Assembly (NCBI GenBank): GCA_045614605.1
Contig: JAZLDH010000015.1
Location: 62,001 to 126,000, forward strand
DNA from: Onthomorpha sp937906975
GTDB lineage: Bacteria > Bacteroidota > Bacteroidia > Bacteroidales > P3
Length of the DNA: 64,000 nt
Reading direction: 5' to 3'
The position numbers and the translations under genes are program-made. The notes below the pieces were generated by a model. That model had not been told where the DNA came from, made no database searches, and saw only the letters and a program-made list of their open reading frames with translations. The first letter of the stretch is position 1. The number at the start of each line of letters is the position of its first letter. This document shows positions 36,362 through 45,150 of this stretch, piece after piece.

Positions 36362-36430
36362 TTTTTCTAATCCTAAGAAAAAATTTTCTAAAGCTAAGAA
36401 AAAATTTCCTAATCCTAAGAAAAAATTTAA
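36362..36430. repeat. Three tandem 21-bp units of the CCTAAG-type intergenic repeat
   Basis: CTAATCCTAAGAAAAAA, CTAAAGCTAAGAAAAAA and CTAATCCTAAGAAAAAA begin at 36367, 36388 and 36409, a constant 21-bp period. The same unit is found singly or inverted in other intergenic gaps of the window. It sits between the merR promoter and the terminator of the T9SS gene. Confidence 0.8.
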
Positions 36431-36436
36431 GGGTAC

Positions 36437-36466
36437 AAAAAAAGAGAGAATTTCTTCTCTCTTTTT
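36437..36466 (-). terminator. Terminator of the T9SS-protein operon
   Basis: AAAAAGAGAGAA pairs with TTCTCTCTTTTT around a 4-nt loop; on the minus strand the stem is followed by a T-rich run. Confidence 0.85.
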
Positions 36467-36488
36467 GATTTTTATGATGTTAAAAAGA

Positions 36489-37214
36489 TTAGTGTCTTAC
36501 TACTAATTTTTTTGTTGAGATTGTTACTCCGTCTGCTACTATTGAGTAGAAATAAACTCCGTTAGGCAATTCTGCTGTGTTTATGTTCACTGCTGATTTC
36601 ACTCCTACTTTTGCAGGGATTGTTTGAATGGTTTTTCCTACCATATTGCGTAGAGAGATTTCTGCTTCTGAGTAATTTGCAGGTATTGAGTAAGATAATT
36701 TTGCGCTATTAACTGCTGGATTTGGATAAGCACTCAAAGAAAGGTTTGTTGCTTTTGCTTGTTCTAATCCTACTTCGTCATAGAATTTTACATAATAGCT
36801 TTCTAATGTTTCGTATTCGCCTTCTGTTGCTGAGGCTTTCATTATGTTTACTTTTAAAATAAGTGTGTTTGTGTTTGCTGGATAGTAAGCTATGTCAAAT
36901 TCAGTAAATTCTTCGTTTGGATTAAGTGTAACAGGTCCTGCAAAGGTTCCTTCTGTGCAATTTCCAAAACACATTAAGATTTCTGTATTTTCATCTCCAA
37001 ATGTTTTTTCATAACTAATGTATGTATCGATAGGGTTTTCTGTGATGTTGGTTAGGAAGAAGTATGCTTTAGATTCTTCTCCTGGAACGACTTCTATTTT
37101 CAAGGTGTCATTAGAAACAAATTCTTCTCCTTGATATGTCATTCTGAAACTTTGTGCACTTGCTCCTAAAACTGTTAGTAGCATTGCTAAAACTAAGTAG
37201 GTTTTCTTCATCAT
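36489..37214 (-). CDS. Secreted protein with T9SS type A sorting domain
   Basis: A 241-residue exported protein. A signal peptide (MMKKTYLVLAMLLTVLGASAQ) is followed by a beta-rich domain of about 125 residues. The last 80 residues are a T9SS sorting domain with the hallmark LSAYPNPAVNSAKLSYSI, an ISLRNMVGKTI strand and the ending LPNGVYFYSIVADGVTISTK with KLVVRH. It would be moved across the outer membrane by the type IX system and possibly attached to the surface. The passenger domain is unrecognised. It is last in a five-gene operon with thiol-redox proteins. Confidence 0.88.
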   Translation of the reverse strand: MMKKTYLVLAMLLTVLGASAQSFRMTYQGEEFVSNDTLKIEVVPGEESKAYFFLTNITENPIDTYISYEKTFGDENTEILMCFGNCTEGTFAGPVTLNPNEEFTEFDIAYYPANTNTLILKVNIMKASATEGEYETLESYYVKFYDEVGLEQAKATNLSLSAYPNPAVNSAKLSYSIPANYSEAEISLRNMVGKTIQTIPAKVGVKSAVNINTAELPNGVYFYSIVADGVTISTKKLVVRH

Positions 37215-37243
37215 ATTGTTTTGGGTTTTTATTGTTTTACAAT

Positions 37244-38062
37244 TTATAATTCTATTTCGTTTACTTGTAACACTTCTCCTGTTGCATTGTCAATTATCAT
37301 TACAACAACAGCACAATTGTTCATTATCCACTCGTCAGAGCCTGTAATAAGATAATTTTTCTTGATAATCTCTCCTTGTTTGAAAGAATTAGCAAGTGGC
37401 ATATCCTTTAACGGATTTTCTCTCAATACATGCTTGAATGTATATGGTTGATGAACTGTAGAAACGTTTTGAATACCTTCTATTCCGCTTTCTGTAACAT
37501 ATAAAGTCAAAGAAAGGTCAGAGTCAAGTGAAGATAAAACTTCTATTTCTGTGCTTACTAAGATATTTGTTCCGCCTTCAACTTTTGCTCCTAATGAAAT
37601 GTTGAATTGATGTGGAGTTGCAGCCATTTTTTCTGCTATGTTTGCAGACCAATCTCCAATGCTTGTAATTGGAGTGCCTTGTCTGTTAATCATTATCGCA
37701 GGATAAGATGTTACATTGAAGGTTTGCTTTAATTCATCTCCATAAGGGGTGCGAAAATCTAAGTTATTGTTTTCATTAGATGGTCTTGCAAAAGAGCCTG
37801 TGTGTACAGCAGAAACTATTAATCGTTCTCCGTAGGTTGCCATTTCGCTTTCCAAAATTTCTGTTCCGCCTGGACAGTTTGGACAATTCCAACCTGTGAA
37901 ATCTTCTACTAAAATAGCTTGCTCAGTTTGTTGTTTGGTAATCGGAGTTGTTAAATCGGTTTCTCCTATTATAGGAATCAATCTTTCGCTTTCATCATAG
38001 TTTTCACAAGACGCAAAAAGAATAGAGCCTATTACCAATATTGTACTTAATATCTTTTTCAT
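37244..38062 (-). CDS. Omp28-related outer-membrane lipoprotein with thioredoxin-like CxxC
   Basis: A 272-residue lipoprotein (lipobox ending LFASC). The segment VEDFTGWNCPNCPGGTEIL carries a thioredoxin-like CPNC, and YPAIMINRQGTP fits the cis-Pro loop of that fold. The C-terminal half matches the Omp28-related family of Bacteroidetes. It may reduce or isomerise disulfides in surface proteins; this is inferred. It lies 12 bp after the DUF6029 gene and 29 bp before the T9SS protein. Confidence 0.85.
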   Translation of the reverse strand: MKKILSTILVIGSILFASCENYDESERLIPIIGETDLTTPITKQQTEQAILVEDFTGWNCPNCPGGTEILESEMATYGERLIVSAVHTGSFARPSNENNNLDFRTPYGDELKQTFNVTSYPAIMINRQGTPITSIGDWSANIAEKMAATPHQFNISLGAKVEGGTNILVSTEIEVLSSLDSDLSLTLYVTESGIEGIQNVSTVHQPYTFKHVLRENPLKDMPLANSFKQGEIIKKNYLITGSDEWIMNNCAVVVMIIDNATGEVLQVNEIEL

Positions 38063-38074
38063 TTCTATTTATTA

Positions 38075-39763
38075 TTAAAAGCTACTTGTTATTGTCATAA
38101 ATAAACCATTTGAAGCTGGCACTTCTCTACAAACTCCTCCTATACAAATTATACCGCTTCTTTGTTTTCCATAACTTAACGACACTCTTGTTGTTTTATA
38201 TGTTGAACCTAATGAAACATTGTAGTAATGTGTTTTATCGCCTACTTCGTTTCCGTAATTCCATTGGTCAGATAATGCAAAGAACCATTTACCTGCGAAG
38301 TTGTATTCAGCAGTTGCTTGTAACCAATCGCCTGTCGCCCATTCTCCGTAGTTTTGTTCTGTTAATAACCATTGGATTTCTCCTCTCATAGAGTGCTTTT
38401 TAGAAATTTTATATGTAGCATCAGCAACAAAAATGTTAGCATAAACATTTTCTTTCTCAGGGTGGCCAAAAGCAATTGGGTTGAAAATTTGGTTAGAGTA
38501 CATAAAATTTAATTTTAAATCACTACTAACTTTTTTTCCTACTTCAAAATTAATTTCTTGGAAGTATAAATCTTCTCCAACCTTAAAGAAATTTGAAGTA
38601 TATCCGTCTGTACCCATTTGATTCAAAGCATAACCCTCTATTGGTTGTTGATCAATGGAGTGAACTCTTGAATAGTTTAATTTTAATTCAGTTCCGTATT
38701 TACCTCCCAAAAGAGTGTTCTTTTTTATCTTATACATGATGTCGGCTTGTATGCCCATTTCTCCATTAACTTGTGTTGCGTAAGGATACATCGCCATTAA
38801 TGAATAGGCATGCTGACGAGTAATTGCAGGAAGGTAATTAACATTTAACATATTTCCTGTTTCAGTTCTTTTAGACTTGAAACTCATATTGTCAATGCGT
38901 TTTGCTTCAAGCGAAATTCCTAATCCCTTCATAGAATATGAAGCTTTCAAAAGCAAAGCATTGCCCGGCTTGTATATATATCCGTTCACAGCATTTGGAT
39001 CTTGTCCTTTATAAGCATATTCTCCTGAAAGGAAAAAGGCTTTGTGAGAAAAATCGAAACGAGCCGCCATTGCACCAACATTTTCTGGGATAATCATCTT
39101 ATACATATCGCCATTCAATTCTATGGTTCTTGGACTTGCTTGTTCGTAAACCGATACAAAACTTCCTCCCAAGGTAAGTCTTGTTGGTTTATCGCTCCAT
39201 TTTGTGATTAATTCGTTTAAAGAAACTTCTGCATCTAAGCCTCGAATCAAGCCATTATTGTTTTCCCAAATGTCTTCCCAATAATATCTTTGTTTTCCTA
39301 TAACTCCTTTGATTGCAACACCATCTACAGGTTTTGCAACTAATCTTAATCCGTCCATTGCATTGTCTAAACCTAAGTTTCTTTCTTCGTATGAACGGAA
39401 AATTAAGCCATTTCCAAATTGTTCGTAGTAATTACCTACTGTTACTTCTAAATAATCTTTCTTATAAGAGGCATAACGATATGGAATGCCTGCTCCTTTG
39501 TATTGAGCATCAAATCCAAGAATTGGATTAAGATATGATTCAAATCTTAATCCAGCAGAAAAATCTCCGCTTGTGTAATTGATGTTTGCAAAGGCGTTAG
39601 ATAAAAGTTTTTCATACACTTTTTCAGCCCCAATTATGCTATCTTCTTTTGAGGCTTGAATATCCATTTGGAAATTCCCTGTTACCTTACCTCCTAATAT
39701 GCTTTGAGCATAAGAAGATAAAGAAAACAAAGCAAGAAATAAAATTACTGATATTTTTTTCAT
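38075..39763 (-). CDS. DUF6029 family outer-membrane beta-barrel protein
   Basis: A 562-residue protein with signal peptide (MKKISVILFLALFSLSSYAQ) and a long run of amphipathic strands. It has aromatic girdles and a final Phe (GLFMTITSSF), consistent with a large barrel of 16 or more strands. The region SILGGKVTGNFQMDIQASKE and EVTVGNYYEQFGNGLIFRS match the DUF6029 family as I recall it. Its fixed position between a TlpA-like and an Omp28-like gene suggests a joint role, not yet defined. Confidence 0.82.
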   Translation of the reverse strand: MKKISVILFLALFSLSSYAQSILGGKVTGNFQMDIQASKEDSIIGAEKVYEKLLSNAFANINYTSGDFSAGLRFESYLNPILGFDAQYKGAGIPYRYASYKKDYLEVTVGNYYEQFGNGLIFRSYEERNLGLDNAMDGLRLVAKPVDGVAIKGVIGKQRYYWEDIWENNNGLIRGLDAEVSLNELITKWSDKPTRLTLGGSFVSVYEQASPRTIELNGDMYKMIIPENVGAMAARFDFSHKAFFLSGEYAYKGQDPNAVNGYIYKPGNALLLKASYSMKGLGISLEAKRIDNMSFKSKRTETGNMLNVNYLPAITRQHAYSLMAMYPYATQVNGEMGIQADIMYKIKKNTLLGGKYGTELKLNYSRVHSIDQQPIEGYALNQMGTDGYTSNFFKVGEDLYFQEINFEVGKKVSSDLKLNFMYSNQIFNPIAFGHPEKENVYANIFVADATYKISKKHSMRGEIQWLLTEQNYGEWATGDWLQATAEYNFAGKWFFALSDQWNYGNEVGDKTHYYNVSLGSTYKTTRVSLSYGKQRSGIICIGGVCREVPASNGLFMTITSSF

Positions 39764-39770
39764 TTAATTC

Positions 39771-40274
39771 TTATTTTTGTTCTGCGATAACCTTACGTAT
39801 AGCTTCAATCAATCCTTCTTCATCGCCAGGAGCGTAACCCACGTGTTGCCAAACAATTTCTCCTTTACCGTTTACAACAAATGTATGTGGAGGATTGTTT
39901 ACTCCCATTGCTCTTTTAAATTCGCTATTTACGTCAAGTAAAACTTCATACTCCCATTCTGCTGTATTAACCAAGGGTTGTACTTTTGATTGTGTACGAC
40001 TGTCATCTATTGACACAGCATAAATTTTCATTCCTGTTTCTTCTTGCCATTCTTCGTAAAGTTCAGCAAAAGTACTCAACTCCATTAAACAAGGTTTACA
40101 CCAAGTTGCCCAAAAACATACCGCAAATGGTTTTCCCTCGTTGCTAAGGTCTTTTGTATTTATTGATTTTCCATCAAGGGTTTTTAAATCCACGCTTGGA
40201 AGTGTTTGTTGTGCGTATGTCATCAATGAACATACTGTTACTATTAAAAATAAAGCTACTTTTTTCATACTCAT
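39771..40274 (-). CDS. TlpA-like periplasmic thiol-disulfide oxidoreductase
   Basis: A 167-residue exported thioredoxin-fold protein. Signal peptide MKKVALFLIVTVCSLMTYAQ (start at Met 3 also possible), active site CFWATWCKPCLMEL, cis-Pro loop near NPPHTFVVNGKG. It probably reduces disulfides in partner proteins using electrons from DsbD (22652). It is second in the operon, 8 bp after the prenyl synthase and 7 bp before DUF6029. Confidence 0.92.
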   Translation of the reverse strand: MSMKKVALFLIVTVCSLMTYAQQTLPSVDLKTLDGKSINTKDLSNEGKPFAVCFWATWCKPCLMELSTFAELYEEWQEETGMKIYAVSIDDSRTQSKVQPLVNTAEWEYEVLLDVNSEFKRAMGVNNPPHTFVVNGKGEIVWQHVGYAPGDEEGLIEAIRKVIAEQK

Positions 40275-40282
40275 TCGTTTAT

Positions 40283-41254
40283 TTAATTATTTCTTTCTAT
40301 TAATTGTTCTACTAATTGTTCTAAGGCTTCTCTGCATTGATTTTCTGGCAAATGCTTTAAAACTTCTTTTGCTTTGTTACTGTAACATTTTACTTGCTCT
40401 TCAGTTTTCTTTAGACAGCCAGAATTTACTACATCTAAGACTAATTTCATAACTTCTTCGTCTGACTTGTCTTTTTGTTTGACAAAATTTATTACACTTG
40501 GTTTAACCTTATCATTTAACTGGTCAATATAGTCTAATATTGGCAAAGTAAACTTACCTTCCTTTATATCGTTTCCGCATTTCTTGCCATTAACTTGACT
40601 TATCTCTAAATCCAAAATATCGTCCTTGATTTGGAATGCTCTTCCTAATAATCTACCAAACTCTTCTGCATATTGGGTGTAGTCGTTGTTTGTTAGAGCA
40701 GTTTTTGCTCCTATGTAAGAGGAAGCTCCTAATAAAGACGAAGTTTTATAATCGATTACGTTAAAATATGCCTGACGAGAAATAATTCCTTTCTCCAAAA
40801 CATCTTTTTGAAGCAACTCTCCCATAGGCAATTCTCTTGCTATCTTGGAATAAATAGGCAAAAGTTCAAAATCTTCCTTAGTATGAATTAATTGAAGAGA
40901 CTTTCCGAAAAGATAATCTCCATACAATATTGCAGCATTGTTGCCCCATTTTGCATTTATTGTCGGTTGGTTTCTTCTCAAATCGCTATTATCCAAAACA
41001 TCATCGTGAGCCAATGATGCGGTGTGAAGCAATTCTACAATAATTGCCGAGCGGTAGGTAGAATCACTAACACCTCCACAGGTCTTTGCCATTAACAATG
41101 TGATAAGTGGGCGTATTTTTTTGCTCTTTTGCGAAAGGGAATACAATAATATATCAGAAAGCATTTCAATATCGCTTTGTTTGCATTCCTGATACATAGT
41201 TTCAAAAGTGCTTAGCTCGTTTTCTATAATTTTTGCTATATCTTTTAATTCCAT
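40283..41254 (-). CDS. Polyprenyl diphosphate synthase
   Basis: Builds all-trans polyprenyl diphosphate chains from isopentenyl diphosphate, most likely for the menaquinone side chain. The 323-residue product has the first aspartate motif DDVLD (in HDDVLDNSDLRRNQPT), the second DDILD, and GKKCGNDIKEGKFTLPIL. The gene heads an operon otherwise devoted to envelope redox proteins and is divergent from a UbiA prenyltransferase. Chain length cannot be read reliably. Confidence 0.93.
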   Translation of the reverse strand: MELKDIAKIIENELSTFETMYQECKQSDIEMLSDILLYSLSQKSKKIRPLITLLMAKTCGGVSDSTYRSAIIVELLHTASLAHDDVLDNSDLRRNQPTINAKWGNNAAILYGDYLFGKSLQLIHTKEDFELLPIYSKIARELPMGELLQKDVLEKGIISRQAYFNVIDYKTSSLLGASSYIGAKTALTNNDYTQYAEEFGRLLGRAFQIKDDILDLEISQVNGKKCGNDIKEGKFTLPILDYIDQLNDKVKPSVINFVKQKDKSDEEVMKLVLDVVNSGCLKKTEEQVKCYSNKAKEVLKHLPENQCREALEQLVEQLIERNN

Positions 41255-41283
41255 TCCCTTGGTAAACTAAACGTTTTAACGTG

Positions 41284-41291
41284 CAAATATA
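41284..41291 (-). promoter_or_regulatory. -7 box of the polyprenyl synthase operon
   Basis: TATATTTG on the minus strand, 29 bp before the ATG; TTG at 41309-41311 leaves a 17-bp spacer, shorter than normal. Confidence 0.55.
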
Positions 41292-41309
41292 CAAAAAATA
41301 TAGAAAACC

Positions 41310-41390
41310 AATATTTTTTCTTAGCTTTAGAAAAATATTTCTTTGCTTTATTTTATTTTTTCTTAGCTTTATTTTATTTTTTCTTTGAAT
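41310..41390. repeat. CTTAGCTTT/TTTATTTT intergenic repeat
   Basis: TTTTTTCTTAGCTTTAGAAAAATA and TATTTTTTCTTAGCTTTATT-type units alternate here between the divergent promoters of the polyprenyl synthase and UbiA genes. It is a variant of the CTTAGG element found elsewhere in the window. Confidence 0.6.
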
Positions 41391-41396
41391 TATTTT

Positions 41397-41404
41397 TAAT
41401 TTTG
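41397..41404 (+). promoter_or_regulatory. -7 box of the ubiA gene
   Basis: TAATTTTG, 28 bp before the ATG. No clear -33 box. Confidence 0.45.
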
Positions 41405-41432
41405 TAAGTTCTTAGAAATCGTAATTAAAGTA

Positions 41433-42449
41433 ATGAAAAATTTAAAGGTTTGGTTAAAAAATGCAAGAATGGTTTCCTTGGCTCAAAGTTTGCTTCCTGC
41501 AATTTTAGCGGTAATCATGGCAATCAATGAGCAAGATTTCAATATTTTTCTTGCCATCTTAGCAGTGTTAGGCGTTGTTTCGGCTCACTTAGGAATGAAT
41601 TTGGCTGATGACTTTTTTGACTACAAGGTCAATACAGCCGAAAGCAGAAAAGAACTTAATCGTCAAGGATTTAGAGCAAGGATTGTAAAATATCCTTATC
41701 TTACATCTAACGAATCAAGTCTTAAAGATTTGAAAAGAGCTATCACACTTTTTCTTCTCTTTGCCGCAGTAATGGGAGGAATTATTTTGATTTCTCGTTT
41801 CAATTGGCTGATAGTTTTAATCGCTTTCTTAACTTTGTTTTTAGGAATTTCGTATTCTGGTTTTCCTTTCAAATTTTCCTACATCGGTTTAGGCGAATTG
41901 GTTATTGGAATCATCTTTGGACCGCTTTTAATGATGGGGGTATATGTTGCAAGTGCTAATAGATTGGATTTATCTGTTGTTTTGGCTTCTATTCCTGTTG
42001 GATTGTTGGTTGTAAACATTCTTTTTACCCATAGCTTCATTGATCAAAAAGCAGATGAGAGTGCAAACAAGATGACTTTTGCAAGATTGCTAAAATCCAA
42101 TAAAGCAAATCTAACAGCAAGTATTTTGTTTAATTTCGTACCTTATTTGATTATTGTTATAGGTATTGTTTTGGGTTATTTACCTTGGCTTTATCTTTTA
42201 ATTTTCCTTGTATTGCCAAGAAGTATTTGGCTAATAAAGAGTTTATTTGAGTTTATAAAATCGGAAAATACAAGCCTTGCTAAACCGCCTAAGTATATGG
42301 GAAACATGGGTGATTGGGAAAAATTCCAACAAGCGGGCATCGATTGGTTTATGGCTCGTTGGCTTGGAGCGAGAAACATACTTTCTTTATTTTGTATAGT
42401 AATAATTATAATTAATATCATATTATGGTTAAGCAAATGTTTTATTTAG
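41433..42449 (+). CDS. UbiA family prenyltransferase (MenA-like)
   Basis: A 338-residue, roughly nine-helix inner-membrane enzyme that joins a polyprenyl chain to an aromatic ring. The first aspartate motif is NLADDFFDYKVN (residues about 56-67) and the second is DQKADESANKM. The sequence resembles MenA (DHNA prenyltransferase) more than UbiA proper, though I cannot exclude another acceptor. The divergent polyprenyl synthase could supply the donor. The following radical SAM gene overlaps its end by 25 bp. Confidence 0.87.
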   Translation: MKNLKVWLKNARMVSLAQSLLPAILAVIMAINEQDFNIFLAILAVLGVVSAHLGMNLADDFFDYKVNTAESRKELNRQGFRARIVKYPYLTSNESSLKDLKRAITLFLLFAAVMGGIILISRFNWLIVLIAFLTLFLGISYSGFPFKFSYIGLGELVIGIIFGPLLMMGVYVASANRLDLSVVLASIPVGLLVVNILFTHSFIDQKADESANKMTFARLLKSNKANLTASILFNFVPYLIIVIGIVLGYLPWLYLLIFLVLPRSIWLIKSLFEFIKSENTSLAKPPKYMGNMGDWEKFQQAGIDWFMARWLGARNILSLFCIVIIIINIILWLSKCFI

Positions 42450-43321
42450 CCAAATGGTTTTTTGGTGCTAAATTTTTTAATCAAAGAAAACCACTACAAA
42501 GTGTAATATTTATATCTGACAAATGTAACCTTGCTTGTAAGCATTGTAACGTTTACAACTACGAAAACCCAAATATTAAAACCTTTGAGCAAATAAAAGA
42601 AGAAATTGCTTATTGTTATGAGCAAGGTTCAAGGTTTATTGATTTTGAAGGCGGAGAGCCTTTTATATGGGAGGATAATGGCAAGAGAATTGACGATTTG
42701 ATTGATTTGGCAAAGTCAATGGGATTCTATTCTTGTACAATAACGACTAATGCTCAAAAGCCTTTTATTAATTCTCACGCAGATAGCATTTGGGTTAGCC
42801 TTGATGGAGTAGGAGAATATCACGAAAGAATTAGAGGAAAAGGCACTTTTGCAAAATTAGAGCAAAACATCTCTACTTGTAATCACAAGGCATTGAGCGT
42901 AAATATGGCAATCAATACTTTAAACTATGAAGCGGTTGCTCAAACAATAGAATACGTAAAAAGGAGCCCTTATATAAAATCTATTTCATTGAATTTCCAC
43001 ACTCCTTTTGAAGGTACAGAATATTTGGCTTTGGATATGGAAAAGAGAAGAGAGATAATTGATATGATTATTTCTTATAAACGCAAGGGTTATCCAATTA
43101 TGAATTCTGTGGCAGGCTTAAAGAAGATGAAGAATCTTGACTTTACTACTCAATGTTGGGTAACTAATTTTATTTTCTCTGACGGCACAAAGAAAGCTCA
43201 ATGTATTGGAAACGAACAAGGTGTATGTGATCAATGCGGCTTTTGTATGGCAGGGGAAATGAACGCTGTTTTCAACTTCCACCCAAGTACTATTTTTGCA
43301 GGTCTTAAATTAAGATTATAA
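42425..43321 (+). CDS. Radical SAM enzyme with C-terminal cysteine cluster
   Basis: A 298-residue protein with the radical SAM cluster motif CNLACKHC (Cys near 36, 40, 43), the SAM-binding GGEP, and SLDG. The C-terminus holds six cysteines in CWVTNF, AQCIG and CDQCGFCMAG, which suggests an auxiliary iron-sulfur cluster. The substrate is unknown. Because it overlaps the UbiA gene, it may modify the same isoprenoid or quinone product, which is inference. A second ATG at 42437 is possible. Confidence 0.85.
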   Translation: MVKQMFYLAKWFFGAKFFNQRKPLQSVIFISDKCNLACKHCNVYNYENPNIKTFEQIKEEIAYCYEQGSRFIDFEGGEPFIWEDNGKRIDDLIDLAKSMGFYSCTITTNAQKPFINSHADSIWVSLDGVGEYHERIRGKGTFAKLEQNISTCNHKALSVNMAINTLNYEAVAQTIEYVKRSPYIKSISLNFHTPFEGTEYLALDMEKRREIIDMIISYKRKGYPIMNSVAGLKKMKNLDFTTQCWVTNFIFSDGTKKAQCIGNEQGVCDQCGFCMAGEMNAVFNFHPSTIFAGLKLRL

Positions 43322-43322
43322 T

Positions 43323-44594
43323 ATGATAAAACGCCCAATTATTATCCCTCTTATTTTTCTTATAATAGGGATAATAATTGTGGATTGTTTTCTTCCCGTT
43401 TTCTTTGTCAATGAACATTATTCTTCTCATTTTGACAAGGCAACTGCTTTTCGTTATTTAATTACAGATAATTATAAACCAAAAAAGAATTGGACGACTT
43501 ACAAGGCAAAGGTCGTTGAGTATTTTGATGGGAACTCTTGGCAAAAAACAAATGGTAAGGTTTTAATAAATTTTTCAAAAGATAGCGAGGTTTTAAGCTA
43601 TGGAGATGTGATTGAAAGCAAGGAAAGAATGCAGAGAATAAGAAACTTTGCAGGCTTGGAGTTTGATTACCAAAAATATATGAATCATAAGCGGTTGTAT
43701 CATAATGTTTACTGCAAAGATTACAAAATAATAAATCACAATCAAGGAAACAAAATTATCAAATGGGCAAAAAACGCAAATGAAAGTCTTAAAAACAGGA
43801 TTAAATCCTCGGATATTTCTTCTCAAAACGCCAATCTTGCAATTTCTTTGTTGCTTGGAGATAAGTCAAAGCTTGATTTAGATATAAAAAACAGTTTTTC
43901 CGTAACAGGAATTGCTCATATATTGTGTGTTTCGGGGCTTCACATTGGATTGATTCTTGGTTTTATTCAGTTAATCACAAAATTTATTTGTCTTTTTGGA
44001 CTAAGGTTTTATTATTTTAGACAAATATTATTGGTTGTTATTGCTTGGGTATTTGCTCTTATTATAGGCTGCACCCCTTCTGCGTTAAGAGTCGCTTTAA
44101 TGTTTACAATATTTACTATTTCTAAGAATTTACCTATTCAAACTAATCCTTTAAATACTCTTTACTGCACTGCTTTTTTATTATTGATTACAGATCCTTT
44201 ACTTTTGTTTGACATAAGTTTTCAACTCTCGTTTCTTGCGGTCTTAGGTATATTGATTTGTATGCCAATCTTAGAAAAGATGCTAGCAAAACGTAGAATG
44301 AAAGAGTTTTCCAAGGCAATGATAAAAAATATGACAATAAGTCTGTCGGCACAAGCCTTTACAGCACCTATTGTCATTTATAATTTCAAATCGTTCCCTA
44401 TTTTATTTCTACTTACTAATGTTATTGTTATTCCTTTTCTTGGTTTTATTTTAGTAAGTGTGATATTATTAATAGTTTTTGTAGATATTGGTTTTCTAAA
44501 TTCGGTTTTATCATTTATTGTTGATGTGGAATTGAATTTTTTAGTTGCTATTGCAAAATTTGTTGAGAGTTTGACAAATGCAATCGTTACTTAA
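43323..44594 (+). CDS. ComEC/Rec2-type DNA uptake channel, short form
   Basis: Forms the inner-membrane channel for single-stranded DNA in natural transformation. The 423-residue protein has a DUF4131-like N-terminal part (two helices and an OB-like soluble segment). The Competence domain follows, with the motif HILCVSGLHIGLILGF, the IGCTPSALRVALMF helix, and further helices to the end. The C-terminal metallo-beta-lactamase domain of long ComEC proteins is absent, as in many Bacteroidetes. It starts 1 bp after the radical SAM gene and overlaps a convergent gene by 8 bp. Confidence 0.85.
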   Translation: MIKRPIIIPLIFLIIGIIIVDCFLPVFFVNEHYSSHFDKATAFRYLITDNYKPKKNWTTYKAKVVEYFDGNSWQKTNGKVLINFSKDSEVLSYGDVIESKERMQRIRNFAGLEFDYQKYMNHKRLYHNVYCKDYKIINHNQGNKIIKWAKNANESLKNRIKSSDISSQNANLAISLLLGDKSKLDLDIKNSFSVTGIAHILCVSGLHIGLILGFIQLITKFICLFGLRFYYFRQILLVVIAWVFALIIGCTPSALRVALMFTIFTISKNLPIQTNPLNTLYCTAFLLLITDPLLLFDISFQLSFLAVLGILICMPILEKMLAKRRMKEFSKAMIKNMTISLSAQAFTAPIVIYNFKSFPILFLLTNVIVIPFLGFILVSVILLIVFVDIGFLNSVLSFIVDVELNFLVAIAKFVESLTNAIVT

Positions 44595-45150
44595 ATAGTT
44601 GCAGCTTTGATTTTGAATAAGTATAGTAAACATCTCTTCCGTTAAGTGTGGCTTCTTCTGAAAAACCTGGGTAAATTACTACAAGAGGTGTTTCAAAACT
44701 AAAAATTATTCTGTCGGATACTTTAACGATTGAAACAAATGGCAAAATACTATTGTAGTTCATTCTTCCATCTTCGCCTTTTGTGTATGCGGCAACGGAC
44801 ATTTCACCTAAATATTGGTAATTACGATTTTTTATTGAAACAACATCGCAACCAATGCTATAATCTACTTTTTTATCTAAAAGTAAAATGAAAGTTTTTA
44901 ACTTAGAATTGTAATAAACCTTTGGTGTTACAACTACATCTTCTTCACTCGCTTCGTATTTGTTACCAAATATTTCCAATTGGCTATTGCTTATTTGTTT
45001 TAATACGAGAGTGTCTTTTTGTACTACGTATATTTTTTCTCTATCGTTTGATAATTGTTGTGAAAAGTCCACAACTTCAAAACTGTATTGCGAAAACGCA
45101 TTCAAACTGCAAAGAATGCAAATCAAAAAACTTAATGCTATTTTTTTCAT
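44587..45150 (-). CDS. Exported hypothetical protein
   Basis: A 187-residue protein with signal peptide (MKKIALSFLICILCSLNAFSQ) and a beta-rich mature part (VYYNSKLKTFILLLDKKVDY, IVKVSDRIIFSFETPL). No family was recognised. Its ATG shares a base with the stop of the preceding MORN-type lipoprotein (TAATG), so the two form an operon and may act together in the envelope. Confidence 0.7.
   Translation of the reverse strand: MKKIALSFLICILCSLNAFSQYSFEVVDFSQQLSNDREKIYVVQKDTLVLKQISNSQLEIFGNKYEASEEDVVVTPKVYYNSKLKTFILLLDKKVDYSIGCDVVSIKNRNYQYLGEMSVAAYTKGEDGRMNYNSILPFVSIVKVSDRIIFSFETPLVVIYPGFSEEATLNGRDVYYTYSKSKLQLFK

Noticed and set aside
36362..36430. Three 21-bp units as another AraC operator
   Set aside because: The period is also 21 bp, but the unit is CTAATCCTAAG and not TTTCAA, and the same motif recurs as a terminator-type element elsewhere.
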